Assembly: GCF_012910955.1 (NCBI RefSeq)
Contig: NZ_WTVQ01000002.1
Coordinates: 124,001 to 188,000, forward strand
Direction: 5' to 3'
Source of the DNA: Aromatoleum diolicum
GTDB lineage: Bacteria > Pseudomonadota > Gammaproteobacteria > Burkholderiales > Rhodocyclaceae
Length of the DNA stretch: 64,000 nucleotides
Shown here: positions 22,785-31,847 of the stretch, piece after piece
Numbering within the stretch: the stretch's first letter is position 1
Layout of the letters: each line of letters opens with the position of its first letter
Translations under genes and position numbers: made by a program
The notes under the pieces: model-generated
The model's database searches: none
What the model saw: only the letters and a program-made list of their open reading frames with translations
Told to the model about the DNA's origin: nothing

Positions 22785-24119
22785 TCAAGCCCGGGACGCA
22801 TCCTCGAGCAGCGCGCGGCGGGATTCCTCACGGGCCTGCAAAGCCTTTTCGGCCAGTTTCTCAGCAGTGATGTCACTCACCACCATGCGGCATTCGCGAC
22901 CGCTTTCATCCGCGACGGCCTCGATGCGGACGATCGCTTCGGGCCGCTGGCCCGTAGCCGTGAGGACGACCTCGCATTTCTTCTTGCATTTTGCGTCAAG
23001 CGCCTCGGCGAGGAAGCGGTTGAACACCGGCAGGAACTCGGGCGTGATCGAAGCGGCAAAACGATGACGTCCATGTTGTGAGCGCTTGATGCCGAGCAGG
23101 ATCGCACCTGCAAGGTTGACATTGAGAATGACCCCGAGCGCATCCAGCGTGAAGTAACCCACCGGTGCAAAGTCATAGATATCGGCGCATTGCTTGCGCA
23201 GCGAATCCGCTTCCTCGTATGCCTCGCGAAGCTCCTCGTTATGCAGTTCCAGTTCGATCTGGTGCACCTGCAGTTCGTGCAGCAAACGCTCGGTATCCCA
23301 AGGCGCAGTCGCCATGACCGGCTGAGCCTGCCTCAGTCGGGCCTCGGCGCGCTTGCGCAGGTTTGCCGGATTCGGCCGCATCCGATGCTTGGACTGGTTA
23401 GTCGGTAACAAGTGGAACAGACGGTCGTATTCCGACTTGACCACGCCATAGCACTCGCACGCCCGCGCTTCCAGGCCGGGGCGATCGGTCACCGTGATAT
23501 GCCCGCGGCGGTACTGAATCAGTCCGGCTGCCTGCAATTTTCCGGCGGCCTCGGTGACGGCTTCGCGACGCACCCCCAGCATGCGGGCAATCAGTTCCTG
23601 CGTCACATTGAGCTGATCGCCCGGCAGCAGGTCAAGACAGAGGAGGAGCCAGCGACACAATTGCTGGTCCACGGCGTGGTGTCGATTGCACACGACGCTC
23701 TGCGCCATCTGCGTCATCAGCGCCTGGGCATAGCCCAGCGACAGGCGCAGCAGGCTCCCGCCCTGATCAAGCTCCCAGCGCAGCACCTCCGCCCGCAGGC
23801 GGTAGGCACCGCCCTCGCACTGCACCGCCACCGTGTGCGTCGTGGTTTCGCCACCCAGCACCAACGGAATACCCACCAGGCCATCGTTTCCGGTCATCGC
23901 CAACTCGGTCGATGAACCGTTTTCGGTGGCAAAGATCAGCGAGACGATGCACGTTGTCGGAAAATAGACGAAATCCAGGCTGTCACCCGACTCATACAGA
24001 ACTTCGCCCAGTGGAAACGTGACGAGTTCCAGATCGTCCACCAGCCGGGCGTACTCTGTCACGGGCAGGGCCGCCAGAATGCGGTTCTGCCGCGGGTTGT
24101 GGATCAGTGTATCCGGCAT
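22785..24119 (-). CDS. Crp/Fnr-type regulator fused to a PAS domain
   Basis: A 444-residue fusion. Residues about 15-140 are a cyclic-nucleotide-binding-type beta barrel (LVTFPLGEVLYESGDSLDFV) and about 145-235 a winged helix (LIARMLGVRREAVTEAAGKL). A coiled linker rich in Glu and Leu (LLHELQVHQIELELHNEELR) follows, then a PAS domain (ADIYDFAPVGYFTLDALGVI to SGRECRMVVSDITAEK). The Crp part lacks an N-terminal Cys cluster, so it is not an oxygen-sensing Fnr. The coil plus PAS half looks like the front of a sensor kinase with no kinase attached. It is monocistronic. The sensed signal is unknown. Confidence 0.85.
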   Translation of the reverse strand: MPDTLIHNPRQNRILAALPVTEYARLVDDLELVTFPLGEVLYESGDSLDFVYFPTTCIVSLIFATENGSSTELAMTGNDGLVGIPLVLGGETTTHTVAVQCEGGAYRLRAEVLRWELDQGGSLLRLSLGYAQALMTQMAQSVVCNRHHAVDQQLCRWLLLCLDLLPGDQLNVTQELIARMLGVRREAVTEAAGKLQAAGLIQYRRGHITVTDRPGLEARACECYGVVKSEYDRLFHLLPTNQSKHRMRPNPANLRKRAEARLRQAQPVMATAPWDTERLLHELQVHQIELELHNEELREAYEEADSLRKQCADIYDFAPVGYFTLDALGVILNVNLAGAILLGIKRSQHGRHRFAASITPEFLPVFNRFLAEALDAKCKKKCEVVLTATGQRPEAIVRIEAVADESGRECRMVVSDITAEKLAEKALQAREESRRALLEDASRA

Positions 24120-24240
24120 TGCGCTTTCCTCATGTCATCAGTCTGCGGGGTTCGGTGGGGGCGACACATGAGTTCGCCACCCGCGCCGCAACCCCCGCGG
24201 AGTTGCCTGCACATGAGGTGACTCGCGGGCGGGAGCACCG

Positions 24241-24390
24241 CTACAGCACTTTGCGTCCGCTGATCACTCTGAGCAGCACGACCACGATCGCGATTACCAG
24301 CAGAATGTGGATGAAGCCACCCAGGGTGGTCGACGTGACCAGTCCGAGTAGCCACAGGATCAACAGTACGACTGCAATGGTATAGAGCAT
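24241..24390 (-). CDS. Small hydrophobic membrane protein, Lmo0937 family
   Basis: A 49-residue protein starting MLYTIAVVLLILWLLGLVTS, with two membrane helices separated by TTLGGFIHI and ending VISGRKVL. GGAGGATTTC lies right before the ATG at 24390, which decides the start. This matches the Lmo0937-type small proteins common in proteobacteria and firmicutes and often induced under envelope or osmotic stress. Function unknown. Confidence 0.75.
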   Translation of the reverse strand: MLYTIAVVLLILWLLGLVTSTTLGGFIHILLVIAIVVVLLRVISGRKVL

Positions 24391-24730
24391 GAAATCCTCC
24401 TTGTCCGTCGGATTGAGATGTCTCGGGCGCCACACCCCGTCATCCGCATCCACCTGATCGAGTCAGGTGGATTAACGAGGTTCCGGCGTCCTGCGGCTCA
24501 CTTCGACTCAGCAAGCTGCCCGGCAGTCGTGCAGGACTCACCGTGCCGATAGCAATATTCCATTTCACCGCGAGCGTCTGTCTGCCAGCGCACATAGCCG
24601 GCAAGGACGGACTCGCGACGCGTCTCGTGGCGGAAAGCGGCTGCGGATCGGCAAAGGCGCGCACGAGGCGAATGCTCAAGGACTCAATGCGGGAACAAGG
24701 TGGGCACAAACCTGATCCGGGGCCTAAAAG
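24391..24730. other. Intergenic region before the tRNA terminator
   Basis: About 340 bp between the small membrane protein and the initiator tRNA terminator. A 100-residue frame on the minus strand has no ribosome site or family resemblance, and I treat the region as non-coding. Confidence 0.5.
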
Positions 24731-24766
24731 CAAAAAACCCAACCACCGTTAAGTGATTGGGTTTTC
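24731..24766 (-). terminator. Terminator of the initiator tRNA
   Basis: On the minus strand a stem AAACCCAA-T-CAC / GTG-G-TTGGGTTT with a 6-nt loop is followed by a run of T. It begins about 12 bp after the tRNA 3' end. The A-run on the other flank makes it potentially bidirectional. Confidence 0.85.
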
Positions 24767-24775
24767 TGTACATAT

Positions 24776-24853
<78 letters not shown>

Positions 24854-25031
24854 TCGGAGAAACAGAACTATAGTCTATCGATTGGACCTGGTCAATAGAT
24901 ATCCGAAATTATCTTGCCCACCACCTCATGGCCTGTACGCCTGTCGGGCTCTTGCGGTATCTGCGCGCTCGCCGGGCACGACACCGGATGCAGTGATTTC
25001 CGGTGTCGTGTGTGCGAGCGAGGGCGCCGAG

Positions 25032-25949
25032 CTAAACCGCATCCCCCTTCCCGTTCGGCGAGCCGGCAATGCGACCGAGCACACCCAGGAAGGTCTGCAG
25101 CAGCGGGCTCGGCGCACGGTCGGGATAGGCGACGGCGAGCGACAGATAAGCGCCTGCGTCGCTGATCGCGAGGTAGCGCACACGGGGCAGCTGCACGCAC
25201 TCGAGCGGCGCGGGCAGCAATGCCACGCCCAGGCCGGACGCCACCAGTCCGATCTGCGTCGTGGCCTCGCGGGCACGCTGGACGATACGCGGCTCGAAGC
25301 CGGCGTTACGACACAGATCGCTGAAAATCGCCGGCAGTCCGGTGCCGACATCCGGCGCATAGGCGATGAAGCCCTCGTCGCGGAATTCGGCAAGCGACAC
25401 TTCCGCGCGTGACGCCAGCGGGTGCGCCACATTGACCACCAGGCGCAGGTCATCGCGTCCGATTTCCCGTGTGACGATGCCCGCGGGCACCTCCAGGCCG
25501 CGGTAGCGCACGAAACCGACATCGATCGTGCCGCGCAGGATCGCCGTGAACTGGTCCGCGGAAAACATCTCGCGCAACTGCAGGCTGACCTGCGGATAGT
25601 GCTGACGGTAGGTGTACAGCACATCCGACAGGGTCGTCGTGTAGGGCAGCGAAGAGGTGAAACCGATGCGCAGCTCGCCGAGCTCGCCCCGCCCGGCACG
25701 ACGCGCATCCTCTGTGGCCTCGAGCGAGCGCGCGAGGATCTCCCGCGCATGATCGAAAAAGCGGTTGCCCGCCTCGGTCAGTGCGACGCGGCGCTTGCTG
25801 CGTTCGAATAGCGGGGTGCCAATTTCTTCTTCCAGGTCGCGGATCTGCATCGACAGCGGCGGCTGTCCGATGTGCAGGCGCTCTGCGGCGCGGGTGAAAT
25901 TGAGCTCCTCGGCGACCGCGACGAAGTAGCGTAAATGGCGTAGTTCCAT
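25032..25949 (-). CDS. LysR-family regulator, BenM/CatM-like
   Basis: A 305-residue LysR protein with [20 protein letters not shown], recognition helix [20 protein letters not shown] and an effector domain starting [20 protein letters not shown]. The extended N-terminal pattern resembles the BenM/CatM/CbnR branch. It is divergent from an MFS exporter at 26108, with palindromic sequence between them, and most likely controls that gene. Confidence 0.88.
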   Translation of the reverse strand: MELRHLRYFVAVAEELNFTRAAERLHIGQPPLSMQIRDLEEEIGTPLFERSKRRVALTEAGNRFFDHAREILARSLEATEDARRAGRGELGELRIGFTSSLPYTTTLSDVLYTYRQHYPQVSLQLREMFSADQFTAILRGTIDVGFVRYRGLEVPAGIVTREIGRDDLRLVVNVAHPLASRAEVSLAEFRDEGFIAYAPDVGTGLPAIFSDLCRNAGFEPRIVQRAREATTQIGLVASGLGVALLPAPLECVQLPRVRYLAISDAGAYLSLAVAYPDRAPSPLLQTFLGVLGRIAGSPNGKGDAV

Positions 25950-25987
25950 TGGTTGCTTTTACAGATATATCGATACGATTAAATATA

Positions 25988-26005
25988 TTGGACGTATACA
26001 TCCAA
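25988..26005. promoter_or_regulatory. Candidate LysR operator in the LysR/MFS divergent gap
   Basis: The 18-bp near-palindrome TTGGACGTATACATCCAA lies in the gap. Just left of it an AT-rich stretch has ATATAT arms about 12 nt apart (25966-25988). This 158-bp gap is markedly more AT-rich than its surroundings, as expected for a divergent promoter. Confidence 0.45.
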
Positions 26006-26107
26006 CGCAACCTAGGATTCACTCACACAACACGGCATCGCCAGCAGCCGTGCCGGGCGCGCGACGAAGGCAGCTCCCGGACGAACTTCCGAACGGACCC
26101 ACGCACC

Positions 26108-27361
26108 ATGCACAGCTCCTGCGCGACGCCCGCCTCCACCCCCGACACGGCACTGATCGAAGCCGGCACTCCTGCCTTCCGGCGGGCGAATCTGGCGATG
26201 TTCCTCGGCGGCTTTGCGACCTTCGCCATGCTCTATGCGACGCAGCCGATTCTGCCACGCCTGGCTGCGGACTTCGCTGTCGCGCCGAGCACAGCCAGTC
26301 TCTCGGTATCCTTGGGCACGGCCGGTCTCGCGGCGATGCTGATTCCCGCCAGCGTGCTGTCCGACCGTTTTGGACGGCAGCGCATGATGAAGGCTGCCCT
26401 GGTGCTGGCCACCCTCATCGCCTTTGCCTCAGCCATCGCCGCGGATTTCACGCAAATGCTGGTGCTAAGGGTGCTGCTCGGCGCTGCGCTCGCCGGGCTG
26501 CCCGCGGCGGCGATGGCCTATCTCGGCGAGGAAGTCGCCCCCCAAGCCCAGGGCCGCGCGATGGGACTGTACATCGCCGGCAACGCGCTTGGCGGCATGA
26601 GCGGACGCTTTCTGGTCGCGTTGTTGACGGACTGGAGTTCGTGGCGGATTGCCCTCGCGGGGCTCGGCGCGCTCGGCCTCATTGCCACCCTGGTGTTCCG
26701 CTACTGCCTGCCGCGCTCGCGACATTTCCGCGCGCGCGACATCCGCCCCGCACGGGTGTTTGCCGACAGCCGCGCCCTGCTCGCCGATACCGGACTCCGC
26801 AAGCTGTTTGCGATCGCGTTCCTGATGATGGGCGTCTTTACCAGCGTGTACAACTACCTCGGATTCCGCCTGCACCTGCCGCCGTTTTCGCTCGGGCAGA
26901 CGGCCATCGGTGCGGTATTCCTGCTTTATCTGGTCGGCACCTGCTCGTCGGCCTGGACCGGTCAACTCGTCGACCGTATCGGTCGCCGCAAGCTGTTGTG
27001 GGTGATGATCCTCGCCAGCGGCGCCGGCCTCGCGCTTACGCTCGCCAACCATCTCGCGGCCGTGCTCATCGGCGTCGCGACGTTCACTTTCGGCTACTTC
27101 GGCGCCCACACCACGGCCAGCGGTTGGGTCAGCCGGCGCGCCGGCGAGCGGCGCGCACTGGCTGCAGCGCTCTACCTGTGCAGCTATTACCTCGGCGCCA
27201 GCGTCATCGGCACACTGTCGGGCCTCGCCTGGGAGCATGACGCCTGGCCCGGCGTGACCGCAGCGCTGTCGCTGTGCGTAATCCTCGCGCTGATCACTGC
27301 CTGGCGGCTGCGCCATCTGCAGGCGCTTGCCGGCCAGCCGGCGCTCACCCCCGCAACCTAA
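26108..27361 (+). CDS. MFS transporter, YnfM-like
   Basis: A 417-residue major facilitator protein with 12 predicted helices. It shows the first-half motif LSDRFGRQRMMKAALVLATL, the YLGEEVAPQAQGRAMGLYIA segment typical of YnfM/arabinose-efflux-like proteins, and the second-half repeat QLVDRIGRRKLLWVMILASG. The ATG at 26108 follows GAACGGACCCACGCACC. It is probably a drug or metabolite exporter controlled by the divergent LysR gene. Confidence 0.88.
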   Translation: MHSSCATPASTPDTALIEAGTPAFRRANLAMFLGGFATFAMLYATQPILPRLAADFAVAPSTASLSVSLGTAGLAAMLIPASVLSDRFGRQRMMKAALVLATLIAFASAIAADFTQMLVLRVLLGAALAGLPAAAMAYLGEEVAPQAQGRAMGLYIAGNALGGMSGRFLVALLTDWSSWRIALAGLGALGLIATLVFRYCLPRSRHFRARDIRPARVFADSRALLADTGLRKLFAIAFLMMGVFTSVYNYLGFRLHLPPFSLGQTAIGAVFLLYLVGTCSSAWTGQLVDRIGRRKLLWVMILASGAGLALTLANHLAAVLIGVATFTFGYFGAHTTASGWVSRRAGERRALAAALYLCSYYLGASVIGTLSGLAWEHDAWPGVTAALSLCVILALITAWRLRHLQALAGQPALTPAT

Positions 27362-27434
27362 CCGCCGCAAGTCACCGCACGCAAGGCAAAGCGGCGCGTC
27401 GGGGACCGTCTCCGCATCGTCGTGATGCTGCGGC

Positions 27435-28574
27435 TCACGCCGCCAAAGCCATCTCCGGCTCCTCGAGACGCATGCGGACCAGTGCCGCCACCAGGTCGGA
27501 TTGCGTCACCATGCCAATCACCGCGCCGCGCATATCGACGACCGGCACATGATGCAGCCCGACGTCCGCGAACAGATGCACGAGTTCGACGATCGGCTGC
27601 TCCGGGCGCGCAGTCACCACCTCCGGCGACATCAGATCCTGCACCGTGCGATGCACGTCGATGCCGTTGAAGAAACGCAGTTTGTACGGCGCGTCGCGGT
27701 GCACGAAAAAATCGTGCAGGGACACGATTCCCACCAATATCCGCTCCGCCGACACCACCGGCATCGCCTTGACGCGGTGCCGCGACAGCAGCGCCCACGC
27801 CTCGCCGATCGACGCCTGCGGCGACACCGACACAACATCTCCGGACATGATGTCCGCGCAGCGGATTTCGCCGAACCGGCGCCGGGAAGCGCGAAGCTCC
27901 GCCGCTACCAGGATTTCCTCGAGATCCTCGCTACTGACATCAAGCAACTCCCCGCGCGCCGCCAACACCTCGTTCAGATCATCGAGCGTGACGCCCAATC
28001 GGGCGCTCGGCACGGGGTCCGCAGTCAGGTGCGGATGTGCGTGCTCGTGTGCACGCTGCGGGTAGCGGCGCCCCAGCGCCATGTTGAATGCCAGGGCGGC
28101 TGCCAGCAGACACAGCGAGTCGATCGCAACCGGCCACACCGCGAAGCCGTAGCCCAGCTCAGTGACGGAGCTTCCCCCGAGCACGCTGGTCAGCGCCACC
28201 GCGCCGCCCGGCGGGTGCAGGCATCGAAGCTGGAACATCGCCCCGATCGACACGGCAACGGCCAGCGCCGCCGCCAGCCCGGGATGGCCGATGAACTTGG
28301 CGCACGTCACCCCGACCAGGGCCGAAATCACGTTGCCACCGACAATTGACCACGGCTGCGCCAGCGGACTCGACGGCACCGCGAACAGCAGCACCGCAGA
28401 CGCGCCCATCGGCGCGATGAACCACGGATGGGACTCGCCCAGCGCCAGCCGGCTGATCCACTCCGCACAGAACAGTCCGAGCAATGCGCCGGCACAACTC
28501 AGGACGCGCTCGCGGCGGCTCACCGCATGCGCCACCGGCACGAACGAACGCAGCCACGACAACGCCCCGCTCAC
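27435..28574 (-). CDS. HPP-family membrane protein with two CBS domains
   Basis: A 379-residue protein. The N-terminal half is an HPP domain of about five helices with the name-giving FQLRCLHPPGGAVALTSVLG. The C-terminal half has two CBS domains (IMSGDVVSVSPQASIGEAWA and LMSPEVVTARPEQPIVELVH), which usually bind adenine nucleotides. I chose a GTG start at 28574 because GGAGGGGAG lies 5 bp upstream. HPP proteins of cyanobacteria and plants carry nitrite; the bacterial HPP-CBS form has no firm role. The nitric-oxide genes a kilobase away are suggestive but not proof of a link. Confidence 0.83.
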   Translation of the reverse strand: MSGALSWLRSFVPVAHAVSRRERVLSCAGALLGLFCAEWISRLALGESHPWFIAPMGASAVLLFAVPSSPLAQPWSIVGGNVISALVGVTCAKFIGHPGLAAALAVAVSIGAMFQLRCLHPPGGAVALTSVLGGSSVTELGYGFAVWPVAIDSLCLLAAALAFNMALGRRYPQRAHEHAHPHLTADPVPSARLGVTLDDLNEVLAARGELLDVSSEDLEEILVAAELRASRRRFGEIRCADIMSGDVVSVSPQASIGEAWALLSRHRVKAMPVVSAERILVGIVSLHDFFVHRDAPYKLRFFNGIDVHRTVQDLMSPEVVTARPEQPIVELVHLFADVGLHHVPVVDMRGAVIGMVTQSDLVAALVRMRLEEPEMALAA

Positions 28575-28901
28575 TCTGCGCTCCCCTCCGGCATCCCATC
28601 GACTTGAGCCGACGCAGCGTCGCATGCGGCCCCGTGGACCGCGACACGCACCCACTGTTCAGCGTTCGCTCCGGTGGGCGCGACCGGTTGTGCTTCGGCA
28701 CCGGACAAGGTTTGCTTGTGAGACTTAAGGAACAACGCAATTCTCCAGCCGGGCGACAGGTTAATAGTCGAGTAGTTTACTCAGCTATAAATCCGCACCC
28801 TTGACGCAACTCAATTCGAACTTCCCGAGAATCCCGGGCCATCCTTGCCCACTGCAGGGCCACGCGGCTGCCGCGCAGCACGGCGACCGCCCTGACTACG
28901 C
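28575..28901. other. Intergenic region between the HPP-CBS gene and nsrR
   Basis: 327 bp with no credible gene. It contains the small palindrome GAGTA-GTT-TACTC (28770-28782) in an AT-rich patch that may mark a promoter for the HPP-CBS gene. I see no terminator with a T-run after nsrR. Confidence 0.45.
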
Positions 28902-29339
28902 TTATCCGGTGCGCGGAACGTACTGCAGCACCTTGCGCTGTGGCGAATCAATCAGATCAGCCAGGGAGACCTGATCGAGCGTCTTCAGGAAAGCCTCCAG
29001 CGCCTTGCCGAGCACGCCCTTCAGCCGGCAGTTCGGCGTCAGCAGGCAATGGCTATCGCTGCCGAAGCACTCGACCAGCTGCATTCCGCGCTCCATGCAG
29101 CGCACGACGTCACCGACATTGATATCCGCCGGCGCACGCGCCAGCCGCAAACCGCCCCCCTTGCCGCGCAGCCCGTCGACGAAGCCCTCGCGCACGAGCT
29201 GGTTGGCCACCTTCATCAGATGACTGCGCGAAACGTCGAATCGCTCGGACACCTCGGCAATCGTAACCAGCCGATCCTCGTTCGCGCCAAGGTAGATCAG
29301 CACGCGCAAGGCGTAGTCGGTGTGCTGCGTGAGGTACAT
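28902..29339 (-). CDS. nsrR: NsrR, nitric-oxide-sensing Rrf2-family repressor
   Basis: A 145-residue Rrf2 protein: MYLTQHTDYALRVLIYLGAN, recognition helix FDVSRSHLMKVANQLVREGF, wing GLRGKGGGLRLARAP, and three Cys at 91, 98 and 104 in ECFGSDSHCLLTPNCRLKGV that ligate the iron-sulfur cluster. The Cys placement and YLTQHTDYALRVL separate NsrR from IscR and RirA. Nitric oxide destroys the cluster and lifts repression. The ATG at 29339 is chosen over an upstream frame opening. It is divergent from the nnrS operon, with NsrR-like sites between. Confidence 0.93.
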   Translation of the reverse strand: MYLTQHTDYALRVLIYLGANEDRLVTIAEVSERFDVSRSHLMKVANQLVREGFVDGLRGKGGGLRLARAPADINVGDVVRCMERGMQLVECFGSDSHCLLTPNCRLKGVLGKALEAFLKTLDQVSLADLIDSPQRKVLQYVPRTG

Positions 29340-29401
29340 GAAAGCTCCCGGTCGCGGCAGGGCACTTACCCTGCCGAAGAGATTATAGAGAATTGCCCTT
29401 A

Positions 29402-29450
29402 AAGATTCATCCAAGTTGACTCTTTTAAAGAGTCATTTTATATTCATCTT
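29402..29450. promoter_or_regulatory. NsrR-like operators in the nsrR/nnrS divergent gap
   Basis: Positions 29428-29450 match the 23-bp NsrR consensus (AAGATG half-sites facing each other) at 19 of 23 bases by my count, ending ATTCATCTT. A weaker copy, AAGATTCATC to GACTCTT, lies at 29402-29424. Between and overlapping both is a perfect 19-bp palindrome TGACTCTTT-T-AAAGAGTCA at 29417-29435. The arrangement would let NsrR control both itself and nnrS. Confidence 0.65.
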
Positions 29451-29538
29451 CAAGAAAGCCGCGCGGCGAACGCACTGCCCGATGCGGCGCGACGACCACT
29501 GCGGCACCTTTATCCCCCGACAATCCAAGGAGTCGACC

Positions 29539-29778
29539 ATGCGCCCGACCGGATTCACTGCCCGACAAACGCTCACCCTCGGAAGATTGACAATGGTACT
29601 GTCCGCAGTCGGGATGATTGGCGCCACGCTGGTGGCCTATCCATTTGCCGAGCGCTTCAGTCTGCCCATGCAGATCGCCGGTCACCTGGTGCTGCCGGTA
29701 TCGGCGGCATTCTTCAAACTTGGCTACGTGGCGCGCCTTGCCGCCCACCACGCTCTTGGCAACCTGCGCGCGGGGTAA
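29539..29778 (+). CDS. Small two-helix membrane protein in front of nnrS
   Basis: 79 residues starting MRPTGFTARQTLTLGRLTMV, with hydrophobic helices at about 18-36 and 46-66. AAGGAGTCGACC gives a strong start at 29539. It ends 6 bp before nnrS, so it is cotranscribed and probably co-regulated by NsrR. I do not recognise the family; a helper of NnrS or of nitric-oxide stress is an inference from position. Confidence 0.72.
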   Translation: MRPTGFTARQTLTLGRLTMVLSAVGMIGATLVAYPFAERFSLPMQIAGHLVLPVSAAFFKLGYVARLAAHHALGNLRAG

Positions 29779-29784
29779 GACAAC

Positions 29785-30984
29785 ATGGTCGCGGTCATTC
29801 GTATCGAAGAGCCCTTCAAGCGCCCGAGTGGCCCGCAACGCCCCGGCTGGAAAGCATTCCTGTCGATGGCCTTCCGCCCCTTCTACCTGCTCGCCGCCAT
29901 CCAGGGCGCGGTCGCAATCCTTTTCTGGGCCTTCGGCTTCGGCGGCACCAGCGCCCTGCCCGCTTACCTTTGGCACGGACACGAAATGATCTGGGGCTAC
30001 GCCGGCGCGGTGATCGTCGGCTTCCTGCTCACCGCCGCCGCCACCTGGACCGGTCAGGCGCCGCTCCGCGGACTCCCCCTCGCCGCTCTTGTCGCATTGT
30101 GGCTTGGCGCACGCGTCATGCTGCTGGCGACGCCCGATTCGAATCTCTGGGGCGGCATGCTTTCGGTGCTGTTCTTTGTCGCCGCGGCCATCTGTCTCGC
30201 GGTACCCGTCGTGCGCAGCCGCAATCGGCGCAACTACGGCGTACCGCCCTTGCTGCTCGCCTTCGGCGCGGGCAACCTCGCATTCCACCTGGCAGCGGCC
30301 GGCATCATCGATCTCGACCCGCGGCACATGCTGCACGTCGGCCTCCTGATCGTCGCAACGGTGATCTTCTTCATGGGCCTGCGCGTGATCGCGTTCTTTA
30401 CCAGCCGCGCGCTGAACATTCCGCAGGTGACAAACGCGCCATCGATCGGCGTCATTGCGATCGGCGCGCCGCTGCTGATGGCGCTCACGGTCGCCGTCGG
30501 CGGCCCCGTCATCCTGACCGCGGCGCTCGGCCTGATCGGCGGATTCGCCAACTTACGCCAACTGGTGCGCTGGTGGCATCCACAGGTGCTTCAGCGTCCC
30601 CTGCTGTGGGTCCTGTTTGCAGGCTACCTGTGCGCCGCGCTCGGTGTCGGACTTTATGGCGTCGCCGCCCTCGCCGCACCGGCGCTTACGAGTGCCGCGC
30701 TGCACAGCATCGCGGTCGGCGGCATTGGTCTATTGACGCTGGGGATGATGAGTCGCACCGCACTCGGGCATACCGGACGGCCACTGGAACTGCCATCCCC
30801 CATGCCCATAGCCTATGGCTGTCTGCTCGCCGCGACCGTCCTGCGCCTTGCTGCGGCACTTGCAATTCCGTATGCGCCGCTCGTGCTGATCGCCAGCGCG
30901 TTGTGCTTTGCCGCGGGTTTCGGCCTTTTCGTGTTTCGCTTCGGCCCGTGGCTGATCCGCCCGCGTGCCGACGGCCGTTCTTGA
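29785..30984 (+). CDS. nnrS: NnrS family heme-copper membrane protein (nitric-oxide stress)
   Basis: A 399-residue protein with about 12 membrane helices. Landmarks are MAFRPFYLLAAIQGAVAILF, LPAYLWHGHEMIWGYAGAVI with the family His residues, VGFLLTAAATWTGQAPLRG, FFMGLRVIAFFTSRALNIPQ, and GGIGLLTLGMMSRTALGHTG. NnrS helps cells tolerate nitric oxide during denitrification and binds heme and copper. It is second in an operon opposite nsrR and followed by a ferredoxin-NADP reductase gene. Confidence 0.93.
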   Translation: MVAVIRIEEPFKRPSGPQRPGWKAFLSMAFRPFYLLAAIQGAVAILFWAFGFGGTSALPAYLWHGHEMIWGYAGAVIVGFLLTAAATWTGQAPLRGLPLAALVALWLGARVMLLATPDSNLWGGMLSVLFFVAAAICLAVPVVRSRNRRNYGVPPLLLAFGAGNLAFHLAAAGIIDLDPRHMLHVGLLIVATVIFFMGLRVIAFFTSRALNIPQVTNAPSIGVIAIGAPLLMALTVAVGGPVILTAALGLIGGFANLRQLVRWWHPQVLQRPLLWVLFAGYLCAALGVGLYGVAALAAPALTSAALHSIAVGGIGLLTLGMMSRTALGHTGRPLELPSPMPIAYGCLLAATVLRLAAALAIPYAPLVLIASALCFAAGFGLFVFRFGPWLIRPRADGRS

Positions 30985-31011
30985 GAGCGCCGGGGAGAAA
31001 GGAGACGACCG

Positions 31012-31788
31012 ATGATGCTGCTCGACGACAAGGCCACCACCGCACGCGTGCTGTGGAAACGGCAATGGACCCCGAAGCTGCTGTCCTTCCGGATCGCGCG
31101 TGATGCCGCCTACCGCTTCGTGCCGGGACAGTTCGCGCGCCTGGGATTGCGCAAGCCGAATGGCAGCCTGGTCTGGCGGGCCTACTCAATCGTGTCCGCA
31201 AGCTGGGATGATCATCTCGAGTTCTACTCGATCATCGTTCCGGGCGGACAATTCACGTCCCTGCTGAACAGCGTCGCCACAGGGGACGAAATCCTGATCG
31301 AAAGGCAGGCCTATGGCTTTCTCACCACCAACCGCTTCACCGACGGTCGCGACCTGTGGATGCTCGCGACCGGCACCGGTCTCGCCCCCTTTCTGTCGAT
31401 CCTGCAGGACGAGGAGACTTGGCGGCGTTTCGAGCGTCTGATCCTGGTTCACGGGGTCCGCGAAACGGCCGAATTGGCCTATAGGGAAGAAATCGTTGCG
31501 CTACGCAAGCACCCATTGTGGGCCGAGCACGGCGAACGCTTGATCTACCAGCCGGTACTCAGTCGAGATACGCACGGGGACGCCCTGCGCGGGCGCATTC
31601 CGGCGTTACTCGCCAGTCAGGCGCTCGAAGAACGAACCGGCATCGCACTTACGCCCGAACATTCGCGCGTGATGGTGTGCGGCAGCCCGGCGATGGTTGA
31701 AGACACGCATCGCGCGCTGATCGCGAAGGGTTGCCGCCTGAGCCGCCTGTCCGCGCCGGCACAAATCGCGGTCGAGAATGGCTGGTGA
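31012..31788 (+). CDS. fpr: Ferredoxin--NADP reductase
   Basis: A 258-residue FAD enzyme of the bacterial FNR class. It has FVPGQFARLGL, the FAD-binding WRAYSIVSAS, the phosphate-binding PGGQFTSLLNSVATGDEI, the NADP site LATGTGLAPFLSILQ, LVHGVRETAELAYREEI, and VMVCGSPAMVEDT. It moves electrons between NADPH and ferredoxin or flavodoxin. GGAGAAAGGAG lies before the ATG at 31012. As third gene of the nnrS unit, it may supply reductant during nitrosative stress. Confidence 0.92.
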   Translation: MMLLDDKATTARVLWKRQWTPKLLSFRIARDAAYRFVPGQFARLGLRKPNGSLVWRAYSIVSASWDDHLEFYSIIVPGGQFTSLLNSVATGDEILIERQAYGFLTTNRFTDGRDLWMLATGTGLAPFLSILQDEETWRRFERLILVHGVRETAELAYREEIVALRKHPLWAEHGERLIYQPVLSRDTHGDALRGRIPALLASQALEERTGIALTPEHSRVMVCGSPAMVEDTHRALIAKGCRLSRLSAPAQIAVENGW

Positions 31789-31847
31789 GTTGCACGCGAT
31801 GAACTGAAGAACCGAAGGCCTTGCGCTGCGGACCAGAGCCCTTCCGG

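Noticed and set aside
24440-24742. 100-residue minus-strand frame near the tRNA
   Set aside because: It runs into the tRNA terminator, is Ser/Arg/Pro-rich as expected for an out-of-frame reading of GC-rich DNA, and has no start signal.
29417-29435. Perfect palindrome read as an FNR/Dnr box
   Set aside because: The sequence TGACTC...GAGTCA lacks the TTGAT-N4-ATCAA core, so I list it only with the NsrR region.
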